Shown here: piece after piece, positions 26,849 to 35,558 of the stretch
Numbering within the stretch: position 1 is the stretch's first letter
Layout: each line of letters opens with the position of its first letter
DNA from: Candidatus Rhodobacter oscarellae
Lineage (GTDB): Bacteria; Pseudomonadota; Alphaproteobacteria; Rhodobacterales; Rhodobacteraceae
Direction: 5' to 3'
Length of the DNA: 64,000 nucleotides
NCBI RefSeq assembly: GCF_001078595.1
Contig: NZ_LFTY01000002.1
Coordinates: 3,803,148-3,867,147 of the forward strand
Translations under genes and position numbers: made by a program
The notes under the pieces: model-generated
Seen by the model: the letters and a program-made list of their open reading frames with translations, nothing else
Told to the model about the DNA's origin: nothing
Databases searched by the model: none

Positions 26849-27508
26849 ATGCCGCTCGCACTTAACAGCACCGCCCCGGATTTCCTGGGCAACACGACCT
26901 TTGGCCCGCTTTGGCTGCACAATTGGATGGGCGACGCCTGGTGCGTTTTGTTCTCGCACCCCAAGGACTTCACCCCGGTCTGCACCACCGAGCTGGGCGC
27001 GGTGGCCAAGATGCAGCCCGAGTTCGAGCGCCGTGGCGTCAAGCTGATCGGGCTGTCGATCGACGGGGTTGAGGACCACACACGCTGGTCGTCCGACATT
27101 GAGCACTTCTCAGGCACCGCATTGACCTACCCGCTGATCTCGGACCCTGAGTTGAAGATCGCCAAAATGTACGGGATGCTGCCCGAGGACGCGGGCAACA
27201 GCGCAGCCGAACGCTCTGCAATGGACAACGCCACCGCCCGCACCGTCTTCGTGATCGGGCCGGACAAGAAGATCAAGGCGTCCGTTTCCTACCCGATGAA
27301 CACGGGGCGTGACTTTGACGAGATCCTGCGCGTGGTGGACAGCCTGCAATTGACCGCGCGGCACCAACTGGCGACGCCTGCGAACTGGCGACCGGGCGAG
27401 GACGTGGTGATCACCCCCGCTGTGACCAACGAGATGGCGCAGGAGCGCTTCCCGCAGGGCTGGTCGAGCCCGCTGCCTTACCTGCGCCTCGTCGGCGCGC
27501 CCGCATAA
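26849..27508 (+). CDS. 1-Cys peroxiredoxin (Prx6/AhpC-TSA family)
   Basis: 219 residues from the ATG at 26849 (AAGGAGAGAGATT upstream). The peroxidatic site reads HPKDFTPVCTTELG with Cys45 and the Pro and Thr of the PxxxTxxC motif. A later SAMDNATARTVFVIGPDKKI carries the conserved Arg. A long C-terminal arm (GEDVVITPAVTNEMAQERFP) marks the Prx6 subfamily, which has no resolving cysteine. It reduces hydroperoxides in the cytosol. The rhodanese gene follows after 21 bp, so the two are probably cotranscribed. The large palindrome upstream may lie in its leader. Confidence 0.93.
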   Translation: MPLALNSTAPDFLGNTTFGPLWLHNWMGDAWCVLFSHPKDFTPVCTTELGAVAKMQPEFERRGVKLIGLSIDGVEDHTRWSSDIEHFSGTALTYPLISDPELKIAKMYGMLPEDAGNSAAERSAMDNATARTVFVIGPDKKIKASVSYPMNTGRDFDEILRVVDSLQLTARHQLATPANWRPGEDVVITPAVTNEMAQERFPQGWSSPLPYLRLVGAPA

Positions 27509-27529
27509 ATTTGCTGAGAGGACTGAGAG

Positions 27530-28432
27530 ATGACGTTTGATATGACACGGCGCAGCTTTGGGCTGCTGACGCTGGGCGCGGTTGCGGCCTTTGCCAGTGG
27601 CCCGGCCAAAGGCGCGATGGACTATGCAAACCCGCGGCTTTTGGAGCGCCCCGAAGCACTGCTGGCCCAAGCGCTGGACGGCGGCAATGGTCGGCCACGC
27701 TACGAGGGTGAGGGCACAATCCTCGTGGATGTGCGCCCACGTGAGGACTACCTGGCGGGCCACATCCCCGGTGCGCGTCACTTGGAACCCAATGCGGTTG
27801 TGGCCGAACACAGCCCGGTCTCTGGTGCGCTGAAGCCCACTGGCGAGCTGAACACGTTGCTAAGCGCCCTGGGCGTTTCGGCAATGCGTCGCGTGGTTTT
27901 CTACGATGATCGGGGCGGCTTTCATGCGGCGCGGATGTTCTGGCTCTTGGAGTATTTAGGACACCGGGATGTGGCTGTTCTGAATGGCGGGCTCTCGGCT
28001 TGGGTCAGTGCCACAGGATCGCTGGTTGAAGGCGCTGAGGCGCATGACAGCGCGCAGTTCCAGGCGGCGCCGAGCCCGCGCCGCTATGCCTCGGCCGAGG
28101 ACGTGCTGGCGCGCCGCGGCGACCCGTCAGCGGTGCTTGTGGACGTGCGTCCGCCTTCGATGTTCGTCGAGGGGCATATCCCCTGGGCGGTCAACGTGCC
28201 ATGGGCTAAAAACCTGAGTGAAGACAGCCGGTTCCTGCCCGCGGAGGCGCTGCGCGCGCATTTTGCGTCCCATGGCGTCTCGCCGGACAAAAAGGTGATC
28301 ATGCATTGCCAAGTCGGGCTCGCCTCGTCGCACAGCTATGTTGCGCTGCGCTTGCTGGGCTTCCCGTCGGTGCAGGTTTACCACCGCTCTTGGGCGGAAT
28401 GGGGCGCGGACCCTTCACTGCCTTGGGCATAA
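27530..28432 (+). CDS. Exported tandem-rhodanese sulfurtransferase
   Basis: 300 residues with two rhodanese domains, as in thiosulfate or 3-mercaptopyruvate sulfurtransferases. The N-terminus MTRRSFGLLTLGAVAAFASG is a twin-arginine-type signal, so the enzyme is probably periplasmic. Domain 1 (about 60-165) has FYDDRGG at the active-site position and is non-catalytic, as usual for tandem forms. Domain 2 (about 185-298) has Cys260 in MHCQVGLASS. The product would move sulfur from a donor to a thiophilic acceptor. It follows the peroxiredoxin by 21 bp. Confidence 0.9.
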   Translation: MTFDMTRRSFGLLTLGAVAAFASGPAKGAMDYANPRLLERPEALLAQALDGGNGRPRYEGEGTILVDVRPREDYLAGHIPGARHLEPNAVVAEHSPVSGALKPTGELNTLLSALGVSAMRRVVFYDDRGGFHAARMFWLLEYLGHRDVAVLNGGLSAWVSATGSLVEGAEAHDSAQFQAAPSPRRYASAEDVLARRGDPSAVLVDVRPPSMFVEGHIPWAVNVPWAKNLSEDSRFLPAEALRAHFASHGVSPDKKVIMHCQVGLASSHSYVALRLLGFPSVQVYHRSWAEWGADPSLPWA

Positions 28433-28955
28433 ATCAGGCCTTCTCTAAGTCGGACCGGGCACACTCAGGCAAGTGCTCGGTCCCTCACATGAAGGTCTCA
28501 CCCGGAGGGCAACTGCACCGGCGTCCGTAGCTCAGGGTTTGTGTCTGTCACCAGCTGACCACCATTCGATGGCTATCAGCTCAAAGTATCATTTAAGTTT
28601 GCGTCGGAAACCGGCCATTGATCCAAGGACGGCTTTGTCCGCGACTTGTTCATTGGAAAATTGGAAATGCTGCGCTTTCGATGGAGGTCCGCTTTGACGG
28701 GCCGCATTGCAGCATTGGCAACATGAGGTCAAAGGCGGCTCTGGGCCGTCCTGGACGGTAGCTCGGCTACGTTGACCGATGAATGCTGCACCGCATCCGA
28801 GGTCCGCAAGGAGCCCGGAACGTCCGATGCTGCACGTTTTACGAAGGTCGGCTTTAGCAGCTCTCATGGCTCGCCAGGACAAATTCGTTGCTGGTGCTTG
28901 GGCGTTAGCCTTACAACAATATGAGATATGACGATAAGCCCTACAGGACGAACAA
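28433..28955. other. Intergenic region between rhodanese and LysR genes
   Basis: About 520 bp without a credible gene. It holds repeat copy B (listed separately), followed by a related stretch at 28749-28870 (GCATCCGAGGTCCGCAAGGA, GAAGGTCGGCTTTAG) like 17755-17838. A tRNA-like string, GTCCGTAGCTCAG at 28524, does not continue into a cloverleaf. The GC content drops toward the LysR gene. Confidence 0.5.
28633..28748 (-). repeat. Dispersed intergenic repeat, copy B
   Basis: About 115 bp, almost identical to copy A (10662-10776) in reverse orientation, including CGCAGCATTTCCAATTTT and CATGTTGCCAATGCTGCAAT. With copies this similar, homologous recombination between them could invert the 18 kb that lies in between. 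Confidence 0.8.
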
Positions 28956-29846
28956 TTGAAGCATGATGTACTCAGATATTTACGATGCTTTGAATCGGCT
29001 TCACGGCTGCTGAGTTTTACGAATGCCGCCGAAGAACTTGGCATCACACAAAGCGCGGTCAGTCATCAGATCAAAGAACTATCATTGCGATGCGGATTTG
29101 CGTTATTTGAACGGCGTGGCAACGCTCTCGCACTGACTGACAAGGGCGTCCTGTACGCAGAGACAGTCCGCAACGGACTAGGTCTCCTCGAAAACGGTTT
29201 GTCGCAGCTCCAAGCAGATAACGACAGAACAGACATTTTTATCCATTGTGACCCTGTTCTGGCAAACAAATGGCTGTTGCCTCGGTTAGATCGACTAGAA
29301 GCACAATGTCTGTCATCAACGCTTAAATTGGTCTCTGTCGGCGACGCGAATGGTGCTGATGTTGTCATCGGGTTTGAAGAAATCATCCGCTACGAAACCA
29401 TAAGCGTGGACCATGACGTCTGCCTGCCAGTGTGTAGCCCCGATATTTTCGAAGTCGGCTCGAATAGCCTTTCGTCGCCAGAATTTCAGTCAGAAACGGC
29501 GATTACACTGGGTGAGGGAACACGCGAGCGCCAGTTTGGAATGTCTTGGTCCGATTGGCAGGCGCATTTTGGAAACGACACAACGCCAAGGGGCGATGTA
29601 GAAAACCACGCTACTGTTGAGCTTGCTTTGCAGGCGGCTGTTCACGGGCGCGGAGTGGCGCTTCTTCGTCAATGTGTGGCCGATGACGATCTTAGAGCAG
29701 GTAGATTGGTGGTCGCTTCACAGCAAAAATTGCCAACCAATGTCCCAATTTTCTTTTCAATTGATCCAGATGGCCCTAACGCCGCACTTTGCCAGCGACT
29801 GCGCGATTGGCTGATAAATGAAATGAACACAGTGTCATCGTCCTGA
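28956..29846 (+). CDS. LysR family transcriptional regulator
   Basis: 296 residues. The N-terminal helix-turn-helix is LLSFTNAAEELGITQSAVSH followed by QIKELSLRCGFALFERRG. The C-terminal part is a substrate-binding-like effector domain (DIFIHCDPVLANKWLLPRLD, ALQAAVHGRGVALLRQCVAD). The pattern resembles GcvA/AmpR-type members. It starts at a TTG with AGGACG just upstream; no in-frame ATG fits. It lies 96 bp upstream of the RraA-like/MFS gene pair on the same strand and probably controls it. The region is AT-richer than its surroundings. Confidence 0.9.
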   Translation: MKHDVLRYLRCFESASRLLSFTNAAEELGITQSAVSHQIKELSLRCGFALFERRGNALALTDKGVLYAETVRNGLGLLENGLSQLQADNDRTDIFIHCDPVLANKWLLPRLDRLEAQCLSSTLKLVSVGDANGADVVIGFEEIIRYETISVDHDVCLPVCSPDIFEVGSNSLSSPEFQSETAITLGEGTRERQFGMSWSDWQAHFGNDTTPRGDVENHATVELALQAAVHGRGVALLRQCVADDDLRAGRLVVASQQKLPTNVPIFFSIDPDGPNAALCQRLRDWLINEMNTVSSS

Positions 29847-29942
29847 TGCGCATGAGTTTATCTCATCCCACTATGAAAAAAGACCATTCGGCGTGTTCGC
29901 TTTTGCGGGCTATGAAATCGGCATGTTTTCAAAGGTGCCGAT

Positions 29943-30638
29943 ATGATCAAAGAACCCAAAGCCCTCACTGTTTGTAAGACTTTTCTGCGACCAACCAAGG
30001 CCCAGATCGCAGCTTTTCAGGATGTCCCGACGGGCCATGTTGCGGACGCTTTGGGCGGCGTAGGTGCGATGTCCACCACTATAGCGCCAATAGGTGGGGG
30101 ACACAGCATGCCTTGTGTCGCTACAGGGCCAGCGGTGACGGCAGACAACAGACCGGGCGACCTTCTTGCAACACTGGCGGCGCTAAGCATCATTGAACCG
30201 GGCGATATTCTCGTAAATGCTGTAGCGGGCTATCAAGAGTGCGGAGCGGCTGGTGATCTGGTCATGGGGATGCTGCGCAATTCCGGCGGCGCGGGGTTTG
30301 TCACGGATGGCCCGGTGCGCGACCGCGATGGAATTGTAAGAGTAGGGCTTCCAGTTTGGTGTACCGGCTTGAACCCAAATTCACCTATGACTTCTGGGCC
30401 AGGCAGGGTTGGACTGACAATTCAGATCGGTGGGCAATCGGTTAGCAGCGGCGACATGATCGTCGCAGATCAAGACGGTGTTGTCGTAGTGCCATTTGCC
30501 TCGATCGACCGAACGCTCGGAAAACTAGATGGTATCCGCGCCTCGGAATTGGCCTACGAGGCGGAAATCGCGGGCGGACGTAAGGCTTCCCAAAAAGCAG
30601 TGGATGCATTGACGGATGGCCGTACAGAGTTCGTCTGA
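29943..30638 (+). CDS. RraA-like/HMG-CHA aldolase family protein
   Basis: 231 residues of the RraA/4-carboxy-4-hydroxy-2-oxoadipate aldolase fold. Landmarks are VPTGHVADALGGVGAMSTTI, AGDLVMGMLRNSGGAGFVTD and the active-site DGPVRDRDGIV (Arg and Asp that bind metal and pyruvate), then MIVADQDGVVVVPF. Members either cleave 4-hydroxy-4-methyl-2-oxoglutarate-type acids or, as RraA, regulate RNase E. The operon with an MFS transporter and LysR points to catabolism of an imported acid. Its stop overlaps the next ATG by one base (TGATG). Confidence 0.85.
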   Translation: MIKEPKALTVCKTFLRPTKAQIAAFQDVPTGHVADALGGVGAMSTTIAPIGGGHSMPCVATGPAVTADNRPGDLLATLAALSIIEPGDILVNAVAGYQECGAAGDLVMGMLRNSGGAGFVTDGPVRDRDGIVRVGLPVWCTGLNPNSPMTSGPGRVGLTIQIGGQSVSSGDMIVADQDGVVVVPFASIDRTLGKLDGIRASELAYEAEIAGGRKASQKAVDALTDGRTEFV

Positions 30639-32032
30639 TGGATGACATTGAGAAGGGAAAAACGTTAGCGCCTTGGAAAGACCTTTTAGTTCGCCAGCAC
30701 GCCGCATCCCTGCTTATTGTTTGTACCGCAGTCGTTCTTCATGCGGCAGACGGGCTTCTTGTGGCGACGATGCTGCCGGTTATCGTCGCAGATATTGGCG
30801 GCACAAACCTTATCTCGTGGGTCGTCATGCTCTATGAGGTGGGTTCGATTACCGTTGGAGCCGCAAGTGGCTTCATTTTGGTGCGAATGGGCCTGCGTGT
30901 CCCGATGGCACAATCGGCTTTCTGTTTTTCTGCGGGATGCGTGGCTAGCGCACTCGCCAGTTCGATGCCTATCATGCTTTGGGGGCGTGTGCTGCAAGGC
31001 TTCGGTGGCGGGGGTTTGATGGCCATGTCCTTTGTTGCCGTAACGCTCCTTTTCGAAAGAAGGTTGCGGGCTCGCGCAATGGCTCTCGTCTCAACAATGT
31101 GGGCGGGGTCTGCCTTCCTTGGGCCACTTATGGGCGGACTTTTCGTTGAACTCGCCAGTTGGCGAGCGGCCTTTTGGACATTCGCGTGTTTCGCAATGCT
31201 GCTCGGTCTCTTTATCTTCTGGGCCGCGCCAATTCGATCCAAGCCGGAGACCGCGAAACAAGGACTGCCTGTTGTCAGACTCGCGGTATTGATTGCCGGT
31301 ATCCTCGCAATTGCTTTTGCGGGTGAAGAAATTCACCTATGGCGAACGCTACCGCTCATCGGCACCGGGCTTGGACTTTTGGGTATTTTCTTTTGGCAGG
31401 ATGCGCAACATTCCAACACGAGACTTCTTCCAGCCTTTGACCCAAGGCTACGAGATCGACCCTCTGCAATGATTCTTCTCGCGGCTTCATTCGCCGCTGC
31501 TACAATCGCCATTGGTGCTTTTGCTCCGTTTTTTCTGGTGAATTTGCATGGATTTACGCCATTGCAAGCTGGATACTTGATCGCGATTGAGGCGGTTGCA
31601 TGGGCCGGAACCGCAGCACTTGTCTCTGGTCGGCCCGAGACGTCTGACGCTCGGATGATCAAAATCGGTTTGGTAACCGTTGCCATAGGAGTATTGGGGC
31701 TCAGCGTTAGCATGGCGAATGGACCAATTGCATTGATTGGCTTTGCTGCGCTTTTGCAAGGCGCGGGTTTTGGCATGGCTTGGACCCTTATTCCACGGTT
31801 CGCGACCCAAGAGCTGTCAGTGAATGAAAGCGCCGTTGTCGTGGGTGCATTGCCGACCGTTCAACGTATTGGCTATGCAATCGGGGCGGCACTGATCGGT
31901 GTGGTAGCCAATGCCGCAGGTATCGAGTCTGCTGACACCAATTTTGCAGCAACGGCAATCTTTACAGCGGGAATCCCGATGGCTTTAATAGGCTTGTTCG
32001 CACTACGCAGGTTTTGCGCCTCAGATTCATAG
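30638..32032 (+). CDS. MFS transporter, DHA2-like
   Basis: 464 residues with 12 to 14 membrane segments. The first half includes LHAADGLLVATMLPVIVADI and MLWGRVLQGFGGGGLMAMSF, which resemble the DHA2 (14-helix) drug-efflux family. The second half includes FAALLQGAGFGMAWTLIPRF. It is translationally coupled to the RraA-like gene by a TGATG overlap. It could import the substrate of that enzyme, or export a product; the direction is not decidable from sequence. Confidence 0.88.
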   Translation: MDDIEKGKTLAPWKDLLVRQHAASLLIVCTAVVLHAADGLLVATMLPVIVADIGGTNLISWVVMLYEVGSITVGAASGFILVRMGLRVPMAQSAFCFSAGCVASALASSMPIMLWGRVLQGFGGGGLMAMSFVAVTLLFERRLRARAMALVSTMWAGSAFLGPLMGGLFVELASWRAAFWTFACFAMLLGLFIFWAAPIRSKPETAKQGLPVVRLAVLIAGILAIAFAGEEIHLWRTLPLIGTGLGLLGIFFWQDAQHSNTRLLPAFDPRLRDRPSAMILLAASFAAATIAIGAFAPFFLVNLHGFTPLQAGYLIAIEAVAWAGTAALVSGRPETSDARMIKIGLVTVAIGVLGLSVSMANGPIALIGFAALLQGAGFGMAWTLIPRFATQELSVNESAVVVGALPTVQRIGYAIGAALIGVVANAAGIESADTNFAATAIFTAGIPMALIGLFALRRFCASDS

Positions 32033-32392
32033 CAGTCATTGAAATAAAAATGCCGAAAGGCCGTCTTGTCCGCATAGCTGCTGCCGGGAAATTCTTTGGC
32101 GGCCATTAGAAGTCGGAAATTTTCACAACAAAAATTTAAACCCCTGAGATCATATATGGTGCCGCGCGATTTCCCCCGTTTGGGGGTCAGCGTCGTATCG
32201 TGCACCATAGCGGTCACCTTCCGCCACCGGGCCGGGCTCCATACGGCTCCCGCCCGCGTCTCATTGAAGCAGGCTCTTGCGAGACGTCTCATGCCTCCTC
32301 TCATCGCTGTCTTACAAAGTTGGCACTTGAATATTTGAGACAATCGCCCTACATCGTCTAGGAGCTCAATGAGACAGACGTGGGAATGACTG
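32033..32392. other. Intergenic region upstream of the serine recombinase
   Basis: About 360 bp. A reverse-strand open frame reads through here (for example ARWRKVTAMVHDTTLTPKRG), but it runs on antisense into the MFS gene and has no recognised domain. Just before the recombinase, GAGACAATCG at 32336 and CAATGAGACAGACG at 32367 form short repeated GAGACA units; resolution sites of serine resolvases often lie in this position, but I cannot define one. This may be the left end of the small island. Confidence 0.4.
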
Positions 32393-32947
32393 ATGATTGT
32401 CGGATATGCCAGAACCTCCACCTTGGACCAAACCGCAGGGCTTGAAGCGCAGGAGCGCGAGCTTGCCGGGGCAGGGTGTGAGAAGGTGTTTGTGGAGCAA
32501 GTCTCCTCGGTGGATGTGAAGGCCCGTGAGAAGCTCGCTGAGGCCCTCGACTACATCCGTGAGGGTGACACCCTAGTGGTGACCAAACTGGACCGTCTGG
32601 CTCGCTCTGTGGCCCACCTGTTGGAGATACTAGAAGAGGTGACGGCCAAGGGCGCATCCCTTCGCATCCTATCTATGGGCATCGACACAGGTACCGCTAC
32701 GGGCAAGCTAATGCTGACCGTCTTGGGCAGCGTGGCAGAGTTTGAACGGTCCATCATGTTGGAACGCCAGCGTGAGGGCATTGCCAAGGCCAAGGCAGCG
32801 GGCAAGTACAAGGGCCGGAAGCCCACCGCGAGAGCCAAAGCGAAGGAGGTGCTAGGGCTTCATGCGGAGGGCGTAGGGGCGACTGAGATTGCCCGGCGCG
32901 TGGGCATCGGCAGGGCAAGTGTTTACCGCATCCTTGAGGAGGTGTGA
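32393..32947 (+). CDS. Serine recombinase (resolvase/invertase family)
   Basis: 184 residues, usual for small resolvases and invertases. The N-terminal catalytic domain begins MIVGYARTSTLDQTAGLEAQ with the nucleophile Ser9 and has the arginine cluster in VVTKLDRLARS. The E helix is FERSIMLERQREGIAKAKAA, followed by GKYKGRKPTA. A C-terminal Hin-like helix-turn-helix (GATEIARRVGIGRASVYRIL) completes it. It is intact. It is likely to resolve or invert sites in the local island; no cognate site was identified. Confidence 0.93.
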   Translation: MIVGYARTSTLDQTAGLEAQERELAGAGCEKVFVEQVSSVDVKAREKLAEALDYIREGDTLVVTKLDRLARSVAHLLEILEEVTAKGASLRILSMGIDTGTATGKLMLTVLGSVAEFERSIMLERQREGIAKAKAAGKYKGRKPTARAKAKEVLGLHAEGVGATEIARRVGIGRASVYRILEEV

Positions 32948-33016
32948 CGATAGGTCAGGGAGGTCGACTTATGTTCGGACGCTCGCTTGCGCTGCCCTGT
33001 ATCAGTCTTTTTCGGC

Positions 33017-33427
33017 TCAGGTGGCGTACTTCTGAGCGTCCTCCTCGGCCATCTCATACTGCCAAATACCGGCTGACCGAAACCGCTCGTAAAACTCTTC
33101 GTCATACATCGCGGCATCCAACAGGTTGCCCGCGTTGCCACTCTTATTCGCAGACCAGATCACCGACATACCGATGAGGCCGGGAATGAACCACCACCAT
33201 GCGCTGGTGAGGCTGAAGTAGATCGAGACAATGAACACCCCGATTGCCAGCCAAGAATAGAAATGGAAGGCTGCAGCTGAACCGCCCTTGGCCGGGCCCG
33301 CGCCTGCCGCTATGGCCTTCGTTGCAACCTCGTTATCAATCCCAAGGTTGACCTTCCCGGCCTGTCTCAAGACCACATATTCCGGGTGGCTAATTATAAC
33401 TTCGCCCGTTGTGAAGATTCGCTTCAT
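33017..33427 (-). CDS. Small membrane protein of unknown function
   Basis: 136 residues from the ATG at 33427, which has GAGGAG upstream. The N-terminus (MKRIFTTGEVIISHPEYVVL) is soluble. Two adjacent hydrophobic segments follow: YSWLAIGVFIVSIYFSL and WWWFIPGLIGMSVIWSA. The last 45 residues are acidic and end AEEDAQKYAT. No family is recognised. It lies within the small island between the serine recombinase and the integrase. Its good ribosome site and composition suggest a real gene. Confidence 0.6.
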   Translation of the reverse strand: MKRIFTTGEVIISHPEYVVLRQAGKVNLGIDNEVATKAIAAGAGPAKGGSAAAFHFYSWLAIGVFIVSIYFSLTSAWWWFIPGLIGMSVIWSANKSGNAGNLLDAAMYDEEFYERFRSAGIWQYEMAEEDAQKYAT

Positions 33428-33501
33428 TGTCTGCTCCTCGTACTTTTGGAGGCACACTAAGCGGCGACGGCGGGGATGCAAGGCCGACGCCGCGCTCAAC
33501 T

Positions 33502-33891
33502 TCAGCCTGCGACCCATTTCTCTGGGCCAGCATAGCCACGAGACGCTTTCGCTAGCGCCTGCACGGCAGTTCTGTCGTTGCTGCAGGTAGAGTGAAATTC
33601 GTTGAAGGTGTTGCCTGCCCTTGGCCGTTCCATCACGAAGAAGTCGCAGTATTGATCGCATAACGTACATGAGAAGGACCACCAGTTGTCGTGAGTGTCG
33701 AAGTAGTCCTTGGCTTGGGTGACCATCTCATGAAGCCCCATGCTGTGATAGCCTGCCCCCTCGGGTAGAAACTTGGTCATGTGCGGGCCATTGATTTCGC
33801 AGATGGTTGCCAGCCCAAAGAAGGTGTTCCAATGGCGTCGGATGGAGAGTGTGTAAGCCCTTCCACACCACGTCAGCGGCTTTAGTGACAT
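33502..33891 (-). CDS. Hypothetical protein with a Cys cluster
   Basis: 129 residues. Its ATG lies 4 bp after the integrase stop, so it was probably in the same transcript. The middle has SFSCTLCDQYCDFFVMER and, later, FNEFHSTCSNDR, giving four closely placed cysteines that could bind a metal. Many Trp and aromatic residues are present, including THDNWWSFSC. No family is recognised. It is cargo of the small island next to tRNA-Leu. Confidence 0.55.
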   Translation of the reverse strand: MSLKPLTWCGRAYTLSIRRHWNTFFGLATICEINGPHMTKFLPEGAGYHSMGLHEMVTQAKDYFDTHDNWWSFSCTLCDQYCDFFVMERPRAGNTFNEFHSTCSNDRTAVQALAKASRGYAGPEKWVAG

Positions 33892-33895
33892 TCCC

Positions 33896-35263
33896 CTAAT
33901 CCTCCACCTTCAGGGCCCGTTCCATTGCCCTCTTGGCTACCTTTAGTTTGGCATCGTCTCCCAGATGGTGCTTGTTGCCAATACCTCCGAGAGAGTGTCC
34001 GAGGATGACGTTCTGAACCAACTCTTCCACCCCGGCAGTCACAAGCAAGCCCTTCATGTTGTGGCGGAGTGAATGCACCACATGGTCCTTGTTCAGGGTC
34101 ACCTTCCGCAGCTTGTTCATGAGCACCTTGGAGGCGGTCGTGGGGCCTCCCTTCTTCCCGTAGCGGGGAAACGCCATGTGACCCTCTAGGGGCAACTGAA
34201 GGGCCTGCTGTGCGGCGTTGAGAGCGTCTCCAACAAGCGGCACCCGTCGCGCCGAGGCCTGCCCCTTCACGCGCCTGTCTTCATGCCACGTCACCACTAT
34301 GTGAGGCAGGTCGCCGGTCACCACCACATCCTCCTCCCTGAGGCCGGTTACCTCCGCAAGTCGGCATCCGGTGCCCTCCAACAGTCGCCACACAAGCTGG
34401 GCCTCTGTATTGGCGGAGGAGAGAACAACCGCTCTTGCCTCCTTCAGCACCTTCGGGGGCAACGCAACACGTGACCGTTTGTTGCCCATAGCTTCCACCT
34501 TCCGGCCATACTCAAGGCCCGCGAAGGGATTGTGAACGGTGTCCTGAGGGTGAGTGCGCTGCCAAAGGGAGAGGGCTGCCTTAACGAAGTTCAATTCGCG
34601 TTTGACCGAGGATGGGGCAAGCCCGTTCACAGTCAGCATGTGATCGCGCACCTTACGGGCATGCTCGTAGGTGAGAGATGACAAGGCAGGGCATTCGCCC
34701 AGCGTGTCCTTGACCCGAACAAACACCCTCTCAAGGCGCTTGGCATCCTTCTTCGCATCCCCTTCGCCACCGTCCAACCTCTCCTCAAGATAGAGGCGCT
34801 TGGCGTCTTCAAGGGTCGGTTCAGGCCTGATGTCAGCTCCGTTCACAAGGTTCACCAACGCGCGGACATCATCAGGGAGACCCACCGGGTAACCGTTTTC
34901 TGGATCGACGGGGAATCCGCTTATGAGCGACTGTTCCAGCACAACTCGGTAGCTGTAATCAGCATCGGGCGGGACAAGCTCACGGAACCTCACAGAGGCC
35001 CGCTCATAGACCTCCTATTCGGTGGGTGTGGCGGTGTCAGAAGAGGAGGGAGAAGCCTTCAGTGCCTGCTCCGCTGCCTCCAAGACCTTGCCCGCCTCAG
35101 CCCTGACACGCGGATAGATGGCAACGGCTTTGGCTTCGGTGTCCGCCAGAACCTTCTTGATTTCGCGCGAGCCGACAATCTGCCGCAGTCACTCAGGGAC
35201 ACCACGACGAAACTCATAACGGCCCGCTTTGTTAATCCTCACATAGCGCAAGACGACACCCAT
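33896..35263 (-). pseudogene. Tyrosine integrase, two in-frame stops and no catalytic tyrosine
   Basis: A single frame from ATG 35263 encodes a phage-type integrase. It starts MGVVLRYVRINKAGRYEFRR, but has TGA at 35189-35191 and TAG at 35015-35017. Both are in frame: text on each side (LRQIVGSREIKKVLADTEAK, then EVYERASVRFRELV) reads as one protein. The remaining 365-residue open part (from a GTG at 34993) has a core-binding domain and the catalytic R-H-R-H: GTGCRLAEVTGL, HSLRH and LGHSLGG. The tyrosine expected after that histidine is replaced: the text is GNKHHLGDD and no Tyr occurs to the C-terminus. It lies 89 bp from the 3' end of tRNA-Leu, its likely attachment site. Confidence 0.85.
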
Positions 35264-35352
35264 CCTTGCACCTCTCTTGTACCCGGTTTTGTGCCGAGAG
35301 GGCTCTTACCGCTATGTTTTTGCTGAGAAATAAGGTTTTGACCGAGGGTCAT

Positions 35353-35439
35353 TGGTGCCCAGGAGAGGACTCGAACCTCCACGTCCATACGGACACTAGC
35401 ACCTGAAGCTAGCGCGTCTACCAATTCCGCCACCTGGGC
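35353..35439 (-). tRNA. tRNA-Leu (anticodon CAG)
   Basis: 87 nt on the reverse strand. It starts GCCCAGGTGGCGGAATTGG and closes with CTGGGCACCA, so CCA is encoded. The acceptor stem GCCCAGG pairs with CCTGGGC. The anticodon loop is TTCAGGT between CTAGC and GCTAG, giving CAG. A long variable arm (GTCCGTATGGAC) fits class II tRNA-Leu. TTCGAGTCC is the T loop. It forms the border between the accessory half and the core half, with the integrase pseudogene on its 3' side. Confidence 0.97.
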
Positions 35440-35558
35440 CGGTGTCGTGAGAGCGGCATCTATATCCGCTCAATTCCGGTGTCAACGGGGAACGTGGCGG
35501 GTTGTTTACGGTTTTCGGTGTAGATATGCAGGCGAGCGAGACAAGCGGAGATCTAGCC

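Noticed and set aside
28520-28560. tRNA-like string GTCCGTAGCTCAG
   Set aside because: No anticodon arm, T loop or matching acceptor follows.
32021-32421. Reverse-strand frame with ARWRKVTAMVHDTTLTPKRG
   Set aside because: It continues antisense into the MFS gene and has no start with a ribosome site; possibly a relic of an element but not supportable.
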